In this document: piece by piece, positions 26,530 through 36,552 of the stretch
How the letters are laid out: each line of letters begins with the position of its first letter
Position numbering within the stretch: the stretch's first letter is position 1
DNA from: Deltaproteobacteria bacterium
Lineage (GTDB): Bacteria > Myxococcota_A > Polyangia > Polyangiales > Polyangiaceae
Assembly: GCA_003235365.1 (NCBI GenBank)
Contig: QJWJ01000358.1
Location: 1 to 64,000 of the forward strand
DNA length: 64,000 nucleotides
Reading direction: 5' to 3'
Made by a program: the position numbers and the translations under genes
The notes under the pieces: generated by a model
Databases searched by the model: none
The model's input: only the letters and a program-made list of their open reading frames with translations
Told to the model about the DNA's origin: nothing

Positions 26530-27527
26530 GTGTTGGATCCTTCGTCCAGCCCCGGTGCCCCGAGGTCGACGCTCTGCCCGAAATAGAACACGACGTCGAA
26601 GCGTTGGTCGTCCGCGATGCCATGCGCACCGTTGTAGTCCGAGACCTCCCTCCAGAGCGTGTTGAGCTGGGTGCGAGTCTCCTCGAGGAGGCGCATCACG
26701 CGCTCCTTCTGCGGGTGGCTGGGCGTCAGTTGAAAGCGCAATGTCGTGCCACCGACGCTGTTTCCCAGCGGGTTGGGGCGCGAGAGCAACTGCAGCTTGG
26801 TCGCGACAGCCGTGGCCATCGCTTGGAAGTGGTCGAAGACGGCGCTCTCCCAGCCGTGTTCTGCTCCGACCGGGATCTGAAAACCCCAAGCGCGCAGCTT
26901 GCCGGCGTCGTCTCGCTGGATGACCCCCTCGTCGATCAAGCGCGCCACCGGGGCCTGCAATTGGGCTTCCGAGAGACACAGCTCTGACGCCAGCGCGGAG
27001 ACCGTCCTACCGGGGCCGCGATAGATGGCCCCCCAAAGCATGTCACCGAGTGCCTGCTCGTCGCTTTCTCGGGTCAGCCGTTGTCGTTCGGCCTCCGAGG
27101 TCACGCCGTACAGAGTTCCCGCCCCGCGGCCAGTCGCGTGTACCAGGCCGCTCCCCACCAAGTCGCTCAGTACTCCCACCGTTTCGCGTTCGCCGTCGTG
27201 GCGAAAGCGCTCCAGCAAGTCGCGTCGCGTGACGGCGCCCTGCTTCTCGATGTACTCCAGTACGGCCTCGAACAACGTACGGCCCTGGGTCGACTGGCTT
27301 TCGGTTAGGCGCTGCGTCTTGAGTTGATAGCCGCGAAGCGCCATTCCGAACATGTCGGCGACCACCTTGCGGCCGACTCCCTGGGCCTCGATTTCCTTGG
27401 CCAACGACAGGAACACTTGGTCTGCGATGTGCGCCAGCGGGGCACGCACTCCGGCAGCGGTGGAAAGCTGCGCGATCAGCACCGTCGTCTGTCGCATGAT
27501 GTTGTCGACGAGCAGCTTGATGTTCAT
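26526..27527 (-). CDS. Uncharacterised protein with probable winged-helix segments
   Basis: I do not recognise this 333-residue protein. It is soluble with no signal. The N-terminal ~75 residues (MRQTTVLIAQLSTAAGVRAP, then VFLSLAKEIEAQGVGRKVVA) are helical. Two later segments look like winged helices: LFEAVLEYIEKQGAVTRRDL, and VSALASELCLSEAQLQAPVA with LIDEGVIQRDDAGKL. These are followed by a less regular C-terminal domain. This suggests a DNA-binding or scaffold regulator. The stop overlaps the start of the Kazal-like lipoprotein gene (ATGA), so the two are probably co-translated. It is a functional lead rather than an assignment. Confidence 0.75.
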   Translation of the reverse strand: MNIKLLVDNIMRQTTVLIAQLSTAAGVRAPLAHIADQVFLSLAKEIEAQGVGRKVVADMFGMALRGYQLKTQRLTESQSTQGRTLFEAVLEYIEKQGAVTRRDLLERFRHDGERETVGVLSDLVGSGLVHATGRGAGTLYGVTSEAERQRLTRESDEQALGDMLWGAIYRGPGRTVSALASELCLSEAQLQAPVARLIDEGVIQRDDAGKLRAWGFQIPVGAEHGWESAVFDHFQAMATAVATKLQLLSRPNPLGNSVGGTTLRFQLTPSHPQKERVMRLLEETRTQLNTLWREVSDYNGAHGIADDQRFDVVFYFGQSVDLGAPGLDEGSNT

Positions 27528-27708
27528 GGCACCGCACAGCCTAGCTGTGGGTGCCCCTCGAACAAGGTGATCGCCTCTTCACCCCAATCGGCGTGGCCGC
27601 TGACCGAATCCAAAGATCGGGCCTCGGCGGGTGAGCCTGCTGGATGCCAAATGGGCGAGCACGATTGTCGGGCCGTTTCTCACTCCCCGAGCCCCGGCCC
27701 GTCCGCGC

Positions 27709-28557
27709 TCACTGCTTGTTCTTGTTCTTCATCGCGGTGTGGCACGTTCCGCAGGTGACGAGCAGTTCTGCATACAGCGCGGCACGCTCGGGCACGGTCT
27801 TCTTGGTTGGGGCCTTGGCGGTGAGCTTGGCGAAGTCGGCTGCGGCGCTGCGCACGTCCACGCCACCTTCTTTCAAGAACTGTTTGGGGAAGGGGTCGCT
27901 ACTGCTCAGCGCCTTTGCACCGGCATTCCAGGCCGTGTCGGACGGCACGGACAGGCCGTCCCAGAGTCGTTCCGTGGCCCAGATGTGGTGCAGCATGCCG
28001 CTTTCGACCGTCGTGCCTCGGGGCGGCTCGGGCTCGGTCGACGGCTTGGGGCCCCCGTTTCGTTGATGGCACAACCCGCAGGAAACGCCGAGGTCGGCCG
28101 CCGCGGCCGCCGCGGCCGAGGGCGTCGTGCTGTTGGTAATCCGTCCCGCTGTCTCTTGCATGTGTTCGACGAAAGGCCGCCAGCCCTTGGGCAGATTGTC
28201 GAGATCTCGAATGTCCACGATTGCGTTGGCGGGGCGCGATGTGTCTTCCGGGCGGCCAGCAATCACCGCCTTGCGGATGAGCAGCGCGTCGACGAAGTGT
28301 GCCTGCATGATGCGGTTGAGGGACGAGCCCTCGGGCGGAACGTCGACTTGCGCTTGCTCTTCTTCTGGCTGCGCGTCGGCGGGAGCCGTTTCGGGCTCCG
28401 CAGTTGGTGCGGCCTCGACCGGTGCGGGCGCCGATGTGGCGGGTTCGGGTTCGGCGGCGGTTTCGGGCGGAGCTGCTGGTGGGGATGAGCCTGCACACCC
28501 GGCGAATCCACTCAGTACCAGAGAAGCCAATGCAAGGTTCAGTTTCGTCGTGCGCAT
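27709..28557 (-). CDS. Cytochrome c-type lipoprotein with two CxxCH sites
   Basis: This 282-residue predicted lipoprotein has the signal ALASLVLSGFAGC with a lipobox at C21. A Pro/Glu-rich linker of about 60 residues follows. Two haem-binding sites are visible: CGLCH (160-164) and CGTCH (269-273). The region between them contains several histidines and tryptophans that could be axial ligands. It is not one of the well-known short cytochrome c types; a diheme surface or periplasmic electron-transfer protein is likely. The ATG at 28557 was chosen, with aagga just upstream. It appears to be a single-gene unit. Confidence 0.82.
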   Translation of the reverse strand: MRTTKLNLALASLVLSGFAGCAGSSPPAAPPETAAEPEPATSAPAPVEAAPTAEPETAPADAQPEEEQAQVDVPPEGSSLNRIMQAHFVDALLIRKAVIAGRPEDTSRPANAIVDIRDLDNLPKGWRPFVEHMQETAGRITNSTTPSAAAAAAADLGVSCGLCHQRNGGPKPSTEPEPPRGTTVESGMLHHIWATERLWDGLSVPSDTAWNAGAKALSSSDPFPKQFLKEGGVDVRSAAADFAKLTAKAPTKKTVPERAALYAELLVTCGTCHTAMKNKNKQ

Positions 28558-28825
28558 CAACAGGTCCTTTCGCATCGCCTCGCTGAGCGATGATGAGCCG
28601 TAGTACGGCATTCGGGCGAACTGAGAGCACAGTGCCGCCTCGGCCGTCAAGCAACCGCGCGCCGGTTCCGTCCTACGGCTAACTCTCCAGCGCGCATGCG
28701 CGCAGGAAAATCGGCGGCTGTGCCACCACATAACCCGGAGGCGCAATCATTGCGTCAGCTGCGTTGGGGCTCGGTGTGTGGTCTTCCGGAAACACGAACG
28801 GGTTCAGTATCTGCCGACGCTGACG

Positions 28826-30232
28826 TCAGTCGAACGACATGGCCACGTCCACGCCGATTCGTCGCAGCCAGTCTCGATCGTGACTCACGACGAGCAAGCC
28901 GCCTGGCCACGCCGTCAACGCGCGCTCCATCGCCTCGAGCCCGAGCAAGTCGAGCGCATCGGACGGTTCGTCCAACACCAACAGCTCCGGTACGGGGTCG
29001 CGCTCGAACAAACAAATGAGTGCGGCTCGCACGCGTTCGCCGGGGCTGAGCGTGACCAGTGGACGCTCGGCAAGTGCCAACGGGAAGCGGTGGGAGCGCA
29101 ATCGGTGCGCGCAACGCTCCAGCTCGTCTTCCGTCGGCTGCGAGCACAGCAGCTCGATGAGACTTCGCGAGTGTTGCCAGTTACTCGCGTTTTGAGCGAT
29201 GTACCCGATGCGTGCGTCGTCGCAACGTACCTTGCCGTGTAGCGGGGGCCGACGACCAGTCAGCGTTTCGACGAGGGTGGTCTTGCCGCTGCCGTTGGGG
29301 CCAACAATCGCCAGGCGCTGTCTGTCGAGAGTGAAGGATAGCTCCGCGAACAGCGTCCGCCCGTTGCAGTGTCCCGCGATGGCCTGTGCGTTGATGACTG
29401 GTGTGGTCGGGGCACCCAACACCGGCTGCGTCAAGTTCAGGGGTAAGTCGACCGCCAGTGAGCGCCGCGCCGCCTTGACCCATTGGCGCGCCGATTCGAT
29501 GCGCTTGTGTTGAAGCTCGGCGCGCTTTCCCTGACTGACCTGCGCGTAGCCCCGTTTGCCGTTGAGTTGGGCGCGTGCAGGGCAACGCTTCAGCTCGTGC
29601 AGTCGTCCCAGATTCTTCTTGCGAGCTCTGCGCCGCTGGAGTCGATCGTTGCGTTGCTCCTTGTCGACCAGGTCCGCGAGGCGTCGCACGTAGCGGCGTT
29701 CTTCATTGGTTCGTTCGTCTCGCAGGTGCGTGAGCACTGCGTCGAAAGACCCGCTGAAGTGCTTCGACCCAGATTCGGCCACGACGAAGAATTGATCGAA
29801 CCTCTCGAGCAGGCGGCGGTCGTGGGAGACCACCAGCACCGCGCCGTCGAAGCGCTCCAAGGCATCGAGTAGCCAACGCACGGCGTCGCCGTCCAAGTCG
29901 CGGGTCGGCTCATCCAACAGCAACACGTCGGGCTGGGTGGTGAACGCTCGGGCCAAGGCCGCACGCCGCCACTGGCCCGCACTCGATGGCACGCCCAATG
30001 GCATCTGTTGAGGGACGAATTCGTGGGAGCCTCGAACAGACACCTTGCCGCTGCGTGGAGCGGTCTGCGCGGTCAATACCACCAGCAGCGTTGATTTGCC
30101 CGCCCCGTTGCGCCCCACGAGTGCGACACGGTCGCCCCGATCGAGTGCGAGCGTCAGGTCGCGAAATAGCGGCCGCCCCGAGGCGGCGGAGATGCAGAGG
30201 TCGTGGGCTAATAGCATGGATTGGACCGGCAT
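28826..30232 (-). CDS. ABC-F-like ATPase with two ATP-binding cassettes
   Basis: This 468-residue protein has two ABC domains and no membrane segment. Cassette 1: Walker A GRNGAGKST, Walker B VLLLDEPTRDLD, with a degenerate signature SSAGQWRRAALARA. Cassette 2: GPNGSGKTT, signature LSPGERVRAAL, Walker B LLVLDEPSDALD. The linker between them is basic and helical, the ABC-F hallmark. ABC-F proteins bind the ribosomal E site; some confer antibiotic resistance. It starts with ATG at 30232, sharing one base with the stop of hflX (TGATG), so the two are translationally coupled. Confidence 0.88.
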   Translation of the reverse strand: MPVQSMLLAHDLCISAASGRPLFRDLTLALDRGDRVALVGRNGAGKSTLLVVLTAQTAPRSGKVSVRGSHEFVPQQMPLGVPSSAGQWRRAALARAFTTQPDVLLLDEPTRDLDGDAVRWLLDALERFDGAVLVVSHDRRLLERFDQFFVVAESGSKHFSGSFDAVLTHLRDERTNEERRYVRRLADLVDKEQRNDRLQRRRARKKNLGRLHELKRCPARAQLNGKRGYAQVSQGKRAELQHKRIESARQWVKAARRSLAVDLPLNLTQPVLGAPTTPVINAQAIAGHCNGRTLFAELSFTLDRQRLAIVGPNGSGKTTLVETLTGRRPPLHGKVRCDDARIGYIAQNASNWQHSRSLIELLCSQPTEDELERCAHRLRSHRFPLALAERPLVTLSPGERVRAALICLFERDPVPELLVLDEPSDALDLLGLEAMERALTAWPGGLLVVSHDRDWLRRIGVDVAMSFD

Positions 30233-31599
30233 CAGCGCGCCTCCGTGGTTCGTAGTGCCAACGCGTCGATGACGTGAGGGTCGCCCTCGACGACGAGTTG
30301 CATTCCTTGGTCCGTCGCTTCGGCCTGAAGCACGCGGCACTTGGCGTAGACGTCGCGATTCAGATCGGCGCGGCAATACGGGACGAACAACTTCCTCACG
30401 GCGCAGCGACCGCGCACTCGCTGCAGGATTTGCCCACGCAGTTCACTCACGGCCTCGACGGAGCGGGCCGTGAGCACGACGTGATCGTCACCCAAAGCCA
30501 GTGCACGGAGGTCTCCAGTCGTCCGTGCGTCCCGAAGGCGGTCGGCCTTGTTGAACACGACCAGTCGGGGGAGGTCATCGGCTCCGAGTCGTTTGAGGAC
30601 CTCGCGTGTCGTCCTGAGGTGTTCGGCGACCTCTGGATCGGTTATGTCCGCGACGAGCAACAGCAGCGACGCTTCAGTCACTTCGGCGAGGGTCGATTCG
30701 AAACTTGCGAACAGTCGCTCGGGTAGTCGCCGGATGAAACCGACACTGTCGCTGAGCAAGATGTCCCCACCGTGACGACTCAGGCATCGGGAGGTCGCTT
30801 CCAGGGTTTCGAAGGGGCGATTGCGTGCCGAGAGATCAGCGCCGGTCAAGGCGTTCATGAGAGACGTCTTTCCGGCGTTGGTGTATCCCACGAGCACGAC
30901 GCGACTGCAGTGCGTCCGTCGTTTGCGTGCCGACGCGTCGGAGTGCTTCAGTCGGTCCAGTCGCCGCCGCAATTCCGACAGGCGTCCGTCGAGCTGTCGC
31001 GCAAGCAGCTCGGACGCGGTCTCGCCTGGGCCGCGTGCCTTGTTCGAGCCGCCCATCTGCTGGTCCATGTTCAGACCAATGCCCCGAATGCGGGGGCGCA
31101 AGTACTCGAGATGTGCGATCTCGACCTGAGCGCGAGCACGGCGCGTCGAGGCGTTGCGTTCGAAGACGTTGAGGATCACCGCCTCGCGATCGCAAATGGG
31201 TAAGCCGATACTTTCCTCGAGGTTGCGAGTCTGGGATGGCGTCAACTCGGCGTCGACGACCAGCATGTTGGCCTCAGACGCGCGCGCCCTTTCGGCGATG
31301 CGCAGAGCGACGCCTTTGCGGATCAGTGTGCGTGCGTCGGGGTCGTACAGCACGTAAGCCTCCGATCCGACGACGAGGTCTCCTTGGGCGTCGACCAACC
31401 CGAGGATTTCAGCCAATCGCCCCTGCTCAACGTCACCGTCATCAGGGCGCAGCACCGACAGCACGTAGCAGCGGTTGGTTCCGTTGGTTGTGGTGTGTGG
31501 TGAACGATGCTGCCAGTGGTTGACCAATTGCTCCCAGCGACCGTCGTCTGCCAGGGGTACTTCCGCGTGCTCTTCGACCGATTTCGAATGGAATCTCAT
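30232..31599 (-). CDS. hflX: Ribosome-associated GTPase HflX
   Basis: This 455-residue protein has the HflX N-terminal domain, including RARAQVEIAHLEYLRPRI and the glycine-rich GGSNKARGPGETASELLA. The GTPase domain carries G1 VGYTNAGKTSLM, G3 DSVGFI and G4 FNKAD. HflX splits stalled 70S ribosomes after heat or antibiotic stress; that role is family knowledge. The gene starts with ATG at 31599. It is followed by the coupled ABC-F-like gene, so both ribosome-protecting factors form a unit. The upstream 714 bases contain several inverted repeats. Confidence 0.93.
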   Translation of the reverse strand: MRFHSKSVEEHAEVPLADDGRWEQLVNHWQHRSPHTTTNGTNRCYVLSVLRPDDGDVEQGRLAEILGLVDAQGDLVVGSEAYVLYDPDARTLIRKGVALRIAERARASEANMLVVDAELTPSQTRNLEESIGLPICDREAVILNVFERNASTRRARAQVEIAHLEYLRPRIRGIGLNMDQQMGGSNKARGPGETASELLARQLDGRLSELRRRLDRLKHSDASARKRRTHCSRVVLVGYTNAGKTSLMNALTGADLSARNRPFETLEATSRCLSRHGGDILLSDSVGFIRRLPERLFASFESTLAEVTEASLLLLVADITDPEVAEHLRTTREVLKRLGADDLPRLVVFNKADRLRDARTTGDLRALALGDDHVVLTARSVEAVSELRGQILQRVRGRCAVRKLFVPYCRADLNRDVYAKCRVLQAEATDQGMQLVVEGDPHVIDALALRTTEAR

Positions 31600-31621
31600 G
31601 TGAACCGCCTTTTCTCGTCAG

Positions 31622-31643
31622 GGAACCGACGGAAATCGGTTCC
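31622..31643. repeat. Inverted repeat, 8-bp arms
   Basis: GGAACCGA is followed by a 6-base loop (cggaaa) and its exact complement TCGGTTCC. It lies 23 bases upstream of the hflX start codon on the minus strand. It may be an operator or an mRNA 5' hairpin. Confidence 0.7.
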
Positions 31644-31659
31644 AACAGCGGCGCGACGA

Positions 31660-31682
31660 CGAACACCGACCGTCGGTGTTCG
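31660..31682. repeat. Inverted repeat, 11-bp arms around one base
   Basis: CGAACACCGAC, a single C, and GTCGGTGTTCG form a near-perfect 23-base palindrome about 60 bases upstream of hflX. The symmetry fits a dimeric regulator binding site. As RNA it would form a stem with a short loop. Confidence 0.75.
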
Positions 31683-31837
31683 GATCAGCCGCGACCGCAC
31701 TGATACCCGGACCTGGCGCTGAAGCCGGGTCCAGGGAGGAGCTCTGACGCTCGCGAACCCGGGGCCGAGGCATGACGAGCCCGGGCGAAAACCCGCGGAG
31801 CCATTGCCTTCTAGTGCTCTGAACGCGCAGTTCGCGG

Positions 31838-31882
31838 CGGAATTGCAGCGGCACCAGGTTTGGTGCAGTTGCCGCAATTCCG
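31838..31882. repeat. Two-part inverted repeat of 45 bases
   Basis: Outer arms CGGAATTGC and GCAATTCCG (9 bp, exact) enclose an inner exact 6-bp stem (gcacca/tggtgc) with a short loop. The internal spacer pairs imperfectly. The structure could fold as a compound hairpin in either strand. No T-run follows. Confidence 0.7.
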
Positions 31883-31928
31883 TGCCGATGCGCTTCTCTT
31901 CGTTCGAGGGCACATCTGCGTCATTCGT

Positions 31929-31947
31929 CCCGAACTTCTCGTTCGGG
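31929..31947. repeat. Inverted repeat, 7-bp arms
   Basis: CCCGAAC, 5-base loop ttctc, GTTCGGG. It is the last of four inverted repeats in the intergenic region and the one nearest the hut operon. Confidence 0.6.
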
Positions 31948-32313
31948 GCACTAGCCAGGGTCGCGTTCCCGACGACTTGGATTGACTCCAAGTGCGACCG
32001 TTGCCTGGGGCACGAGTCGCGACGGGCGCGTCAGAGGAAGCGGTGCATCCACATGATTGGCCAACGGTAGCTTGTCGTATTGGAGTCGGCAACCGCAAAG
32101 TGCATCTCGTTCCGCACTTGGATCCCACACGGTGAAGACCACAGGACTTTCTCCCGTCGCGTCGGTGACCGTACGCCGCCGGGCGGAGCAACGGGTGCCC
32201 ACGTTCCCCGTGCTGGCGTTTGCTGTGGCGAGGCAACAGCCATCGATGGCCGCGGGGAAGTGCCACGCACTCTCGGGTGGTCAGGCGAGAGGGGCTGCGC
32301 TACAGATCGCCGT

Positions 32314-33846
32314 ATGGGTGAGGAGAACTCCACGGTCGTACTCGACGGTGGGGCACTTTCGATGCACGACGTCGAAGCCGTCGCCCGCAACGGTGCGAAG
32401 GTCGCGCTAGCCGAGAGCGCGCGGAATCAGCTCGAGAGCTGCCGTGGTGCGCTGCAACGAGCGATGTCCACGGGCGAGGCGGTGTACGGAGTCAACACGG
32501 GGTTTGGCTCGCTCGCGCGCCGCCGCATCGATGACGAGCAGTTGACGCAGGTACAGCACAATCTGATCTTGTCCCACGCATCGGGAGTCGGGGACCCGCT
32601 GCCCGACGAAGTCGTACGGGCCATGCTGTTGCTGCTTTCGGCCTCACTGTCACGGGGTCATTCGGGGGTGCGTCCGGTCGTCGTGACGACGCTGGTCGAA
32701 CTGCTCAATCGCGGGGTCACACCGATCGTGCCGTCAATCGGTTCGGTTGGCGCTTCGGGAGATCTGGCGCCGTTGGCGCACGCCGCATTGGTGTTGATCG
32801 GGCGTGGCGATGCGACGCTACGAGGCGACGTACTGCCTGGGGCGGAGGCGCTGAAACGCGTCGGTATGGCGCCGCTTCAGCTTGCTGCCAAAGAGGGGCT
32901 GGCGCTGATCAACGGCACCCACCTGATGGCAGCGCTCGGCGCGCTGGTCATGGTAGACGTTCAGCGCGCTTTCGACGGCGCGTTGGCCGCTGCGGCAATG
33001 TCCATCGACGCGGCGCGCGGCACTGACGCTTTCCTCGACGAGCGGGTGCACGCGGCGCGCGGGCAGCTGGGGCAGATCGAGGTGGCCCAGCGGTTGTCGC
33101 GCTTGATTGAGGGCAGCCAGATCATTCCGAGTCACCTTCACGACGATCCGCGCGTACAAGATCCCTACTCGCTGAGGTGTGCGCCGCAGGTGCTCGGTGC
33201 TGCCTTGGACGCCATCGGTTTCGCAAAGAGTCTCATCGAGCGCGAACTCGGTGCCGTCACGGACAACCCGCTCGTGTTTGCCGACGACGCGGAGCGAAAC
33301 GTCGTCAGTGCGGGGAACTTTCACGGTATGCCGTTGGCCTTGGCGCTCGACACCCTCGCGATCGCGATGGCGCACATCGCCGGCATCGCCGAGCGGCGCG
33401 TGTACTACTTGCTTGCTGCATCTGATGCGGAGAATCACCTCAACCCGCACTTGTCGCCGGTGCCCGGCTTGCATTCGGGATTGATGATCACGCAATACGT
33501 TGCTGCTGCGTGTTGCAACGAGCTTGCGACCCTCGCTAGCCCAGCGAGCGTGGTGAACGTGCCGACGAGCGCCGGCATGGAAGACTACAATTCGTTCGGC
33601 GCGACTGCCGCGCTGCAGGCGCGCCGCGCCCTGGATCGCATGGTCTCGGTCGTCGCCATCGAGCTGCTGTGTGCGGCCGAGGCCCTCGAGTACCAGCGGC
33701 CCTTGCGCTCCGGGGCGGGCGTCGAGCGCGCTCACGAGATCGTGCGCGGACTGGTTTCGCGCCGCACCGAGGACCGGCCGCCTGCGCCGGACATCGCGCT
33801 GCTGTCGGACGCGGTGCTTGCTGGGAGTTTCGTCCAGCTGGTGTGA
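32314..33846 (+). CDS. hutH: Histidine ammonia-lyase
   Basis: This 510-residue enzyme catalyses the first step of histidine degradation, histidine to urocanate plus ammonia. The MIO cofactor tripeptide Ala-Ser-Gly lies in [13 protein letters not shown] (A147-S148-G149). Other family signatures are [18 protein letters not shown] and [14 protein letters not shown]. Length is normal for HutH. The ATG at 32314 was chosen. An in-frame extension to 32080 is possible but lacks coding character. It is the first of four overlapping or closely spaced hut genes. Confidence 0.95.
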   Translation: MGEENSTVVLDGGALSMHDVEAVARNGAKVALAESARNQLESCRGALQRAMSTGEAVYGVNTGFGSLARRRIDDEQLTQVQHNLILSHASGVGDPLPDEVVRAMLLLLSASLSRGHSGVRPVVVTTLVELLNRGVTPIVPSIGSVGASGDLAPLAHAALVLIGRGDATLRGDVLPGAEALKRVGMAPLQLAAKEGLALINGTHLMAALGALVMVDVQRAFDGALAAAAMSIDAARGTDAFLDERVHAARGQLGQIEVAQRLSRLIEGSQIIPSHLHDDPRVQDPYSLRCAPQVLGAALDAIGFAKSLIERELGAVTDNPLVFADDAERNVVSAGNFHGMPLALALDTLAIAMAHIAGIAERRVYYLLAASDAENHLNPHLSPVPGLHSGLMITQYVAAACCNELATLASPASVVNVPTSAGMEDYNSFGATAALQARRALDRMVSVVAIELLCAAEALEYQRPLRSGAGVERAHEIVRGLVSRRTEDRPPAPDIALLSDAVLAGSFVQLV

Positions 33847-33929
33847 CCCGAGAGCAGCGGCCGTTCGCCGCGCGTGAGTCGTCGAATGCTCGCGGCTCCC
33901 TTCTGCGCTACGCTGTCAGTGAGGTCACC

Positions 33930-35618
33930 ATGAGCGAAGGGAAATCCACGCCGAACTCGGCGCGCGTGGTCCGGGCGCCGCGCGGACCGCACAAGACGTG
34001 CAAGACGTGGCAGGCCGAAGCTGCGCTGCGCATGCTGATGAACAACCTCGACCCCGAGGTGGCAGAAGATCCTACGCACCTCGTCGTGTACGGTGGACGC
34101 GGGCAAGCTGCGCGATCCTGGGAGGCGTATGATGCAATCGTGGCGACGCTCACCCGGCTCGAGCCAGACGAAACGTTGTTGGTGCAGTCGGGCAAGCCGG
34201 TTGGCGTGCTGCGCACTCATGCCGGCGCGCCGCGTGTGCTGATTGCCAACTCGAACCTCGTGCCACATTGGGCGACCCAGCAGCACTTCGACGAGCTGGC
34301 CGCCAAGGGCCTCATCATGTACGGCCAAATGACAGCGGGATCGTGGATCTACATCGGGACTCAGGGGATCTTGCAGGGGACGTTCGAGACGTTCGCGTCG
34401 TGTGCCAAGCGGCATTTCGGCGGCGAGCTGCGGGGTCGCTGGGTGGTGACGGCGGGCTGCGGGGGAATGGGCGGGGCCCAGCCGCTGGCGGTGACGATGA
34501 ACGGCGGTGCTTGCCTGGTCGCTGACGTCGATCGCGACAAGCTGCAACGCCGAGTACACACGCGCTACCTCGACGAAATCTGCGACGGACTCGACGCTGC
34601 CATCGACCGTACCAGCGACCATGCGCGCGCCGGCCGCGCAGTATCCGTCGGCGTGGTGGCCAACGCCGTCGAGCTGCTCGAACGGCTCGTCGAACGCGGG
34701 ATCCATCCGGACGCGTTGACCGATCAGACCCCGGCCCACGACGTGCTGAGCTACGTCCCTACCGGCCTCGACGTCGCAGCGGCTCGCGCGTTGGCTGGGA
34801 GCAATCCCCGCAACTACGAAGAGCAGAGTCTGCAGAGCATGGTGCGCCACGTGCAGGCGATGGTTGCATTGCAGCAGCGCGGATCGGTCACGTTCGACTA
34901 CGGTAACAACCTGCGCCAACGCGCCAAGGAGCACGGCTTCGAGCAGGCCTTTGCCTTCCCGGGGTTCGTGCCGGCCTACATCCGTCCCGAGTTCTGCGAA
35001 GGACGCGGACCGTTCCGCTGGGCCGCGTTGTCCGGTGACCCACAGGACATCCGGGTCATCGATCGAGCGTTACTCGAGCTGTTTCCGAACGACGAGCGGC
35101 TGCACCGCTGGTTGGGGCTCGCCGAAGAACGCGTTGCGTTTCAGGGGCTGCCGGCTCGGATCTGCTGGCTCGGTCTCGGGCAGCGCGACGCAGCCGGACT
35201 GCTCTTCAACGACCTCGTGGCTTCGGGCAAGGTCAGTGCGCCGATCGTCATCGGACGCGATCATCTCGATTGTGGCTCGGTGGCGTCGCCCAATCGCGAA
35301 ACCGAAGCCATGCTCGACGGCAGTGACGCGATCAGTGATTGGCCGCTGCTCAACGCCTTGGTCAACACGGCCAGTGGTGCGTCGTGGGTGAGCTTTCACC
35401 ACGGCGGCGGTGTCGGCATTGGTTACTCGCAGCATGCGGGTGTGGTGATTGTCGCCGACGGGACGCCCGAAGCCGCGGTCCGGTTGCAGCGCGTGCTCAC
35501 CAACGACCCGGCGATGGGCATCTTGCGACACGCCGACGCCGGCTACGTCGAGGCCAGGCGTTGTGCCGTGGAACGAAGCGTGGACATCCCGATGCTGCGA
35601 GGTGAGTCCGATGAATGA
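33930..35618 (+). CDS. hutU: Urocanate hydratase
   Basis: This 562-residue enzyme converts urocanate to imidazolonepropionate using tightly bound NAD as a catalyst. Diagnostic stretches: [41 protein letters not shown]-binding [12 protein letters not shown], and [17 protein letters not shown] near the C-terminus. Length is normal for the family. The ATG at 33930 has gaggt upstream. An in-frame frame continues back to 33669 but only as an overlap with hutH. The stop overlaps the hutG start by eight bases. Confidence 0.96.
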   Translation: MSEGKSTPNSARVVRAPRGPHKTCKTWQAEAALRMLMNNLDPEVAEDPTHLVVYGGRGQAARSWEAYDAIVATLTRLEPDETLLVQSGKPVGVLRTHAGAPRVLIANSNLVPHWATQQHFDELAAKGLIMYGQMTAGSWIYIGTQGILQGTFETFASCAKRHFGGELRGRWVVTAGCGGMGGAQPLAVTMNGGACLVADVDRDKLQRRVHTRYLDEICDGLDAAIDRTSDHARAGRAVSVGVVANAVELLERLVERGIHPDALTDQTPAHDVLSYVPTGLDVAAARALAGSNPRNYEEQSLQSMVRHVQAMVALQQRGSVTFDYGNNLRQRAKEHGFEQAFAFPGFVPAYIRPEFCEGRGPFRWAALSGDPQDIRVIDRALLELFPNDERLHRWLGLAEERVAFQGLPARICWLGLGQRDAAGLLFNDLVASGKVSAPIVIGRDHLDCGSVASPNRETEAMLDGSDAISDWPLLNALVNTASGASWVSFHHGGGVGIGYSQHAGVVIVADGTPEAAVRLQRVLTNDPAMGILRHADAGYVEARRCAVERSVDIPMLRGESDE

Positions 35619-36552
35619 GGCGTGGATGACGCCGGGGGTTTGGCCGCCATGCGCTTCGACGCGCTTTGCGGCGCGTATCGCACACGATGATCCCAGTGGT
35701 TGCCAGGTGGCGCTGCTCGGGCTACCCGACGATTTGGGCGTTCGCCTCAACGGCGGACGGCCGGGGACCCACGAAGGGCCGAGCGCGGTTCGCGAAGCGT
35801 TGTGTCGCTACGGTGGCCAATTCGATGGCCTGAGTCGGCGTCCCTTGGACACGAAGGTCTTCGATGTCGGTGACGTGATCCCGGCGCCGGGTCACGACGC
35901 GTCGGCCCTGCTCGAGACCCATGCGCGGGTGCGAAGCATCGTCTCGGACTTGCATTCGCGTGGCCTCGTGCCGCTGTGCATCGGCGGCGGTCACGACTTG
36001 AGCTTTCCCGCGATCGCAGCGCTCGCTGATACGGTCGGGGCCGTGGGTGGCGTCAACTTGGACGCGCACCTCGACGTGCGACAACGGGTCGGATCCGGAA
36101 TGCCCTTTCGGCGCCTGATAGAACAACGCTGTCTCGAGCCGGCTCGCTTCGTGGAACTGGGGTTAGGGCGCTTCGTCAACGACCAGAACGACGTGGAGTG
36201 GCTCGGCGGGCACGGAGCGCGCCTGGTTTGGATAGACCAAGTGTTGAAAGAGGGGCTGAACGTCGGGCGGCACTTCGAGTTGGCGTTCGCCGGCGGTCGC
36301 CCCGGCTTCGTCAGCATCGATCTGGATGGGCTCGACCAATCGCTGGTCTGTGGCGTGAGCGCCATGAACCCGATGGGCGTCCAAGTTTGGCACGCGACGA
36401 GTTTGGCGGAGGCTGCCGGCCGGCATTCGGCGGTGCGTCACTTCGATCTGATGGAGCTCAGCCCGATGCACGACCCTTCGGGCAAGAGTGCACGCGTTGC
36501 CGCGCTGATTGTCCTCGCGTTCTTGTCGGGCTTTGCGGAGCGCGTGTCGTGA
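35611..36552 (+). CDS. hutG: Formimidoylglutamase (arginase family)
   Basis: This 313-residue ureohydrolase splits N-formimino-L-glutamate to glutamate and formamide. Manganese-binding motifs of the arginase fold are visible: [20 protein letters not shown] and SIDLDGLDQ. Of the ureohydrolases, the neighbourhood identifies it as formimidoylglutamase rather than arginase or agmatinase. The ATG at 35611 overlaps the hutU stop and has ggtgag upstream. Its own stop overlaps the hutI GTG start (GTGA). All of this indicates coupled translation. Confidence 0.9.
   Translation: MNEAWMTPGVWPPCASTRFAARIAHDDPSGCQVALLGLPDDLGVRLNGGRPGTHEGPSAVREALCRYGGQFDGLSRRPLDTKVFDVGDVIPAPGHDASALLETHARVRSIVSDLHSRGLVPLCIGGGHDLSFPAIAALADTVGAVGGVNLDAHLDVRQRVGSGMPFRRLIEQRCLEPARFVELGLGRFVNDQNDVEWLGGHGARLVWIDQVLKEGLNVGRHFELAFAGGRPGFVSIDLDGLDQSLVCGVSAMNPMGVQVWHATSLAEAAGRHSAVRHFDLMELSPMHDPSGKSARVAALIVLAFLSGFAERVS

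Larger units (their letters stand above)
31600..32313. other. Gene-free hflX/hutH intergenic region rich in inverted repeats
   Basis: The region of 714 bases separates hflX and the hut operon, which diverge. Four clear inverted repeats lie in the first 350 bases (listed separately). Small open frames exist, such as a minus-strand one at 31951-32202, but none shows a recognisable family. Promoters for both flanks must lie here. I could not identify one convincingly. Confidence 0.6.

Noticed and set aside
31951-32202. Minus-strand 83-codon frame upstream of hutH (TDATGESPVVFTVWDPSA)
   Set aside because: It briefly looks protein-like, but has no family, no ribosome-binding site and a composition that becomes random; kept as intergenic.
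32080-32313. N-terminal extension of hutH by 78 codons
   Set aside because: The extension lacks family similarity and HutH has its normal length from 32314.
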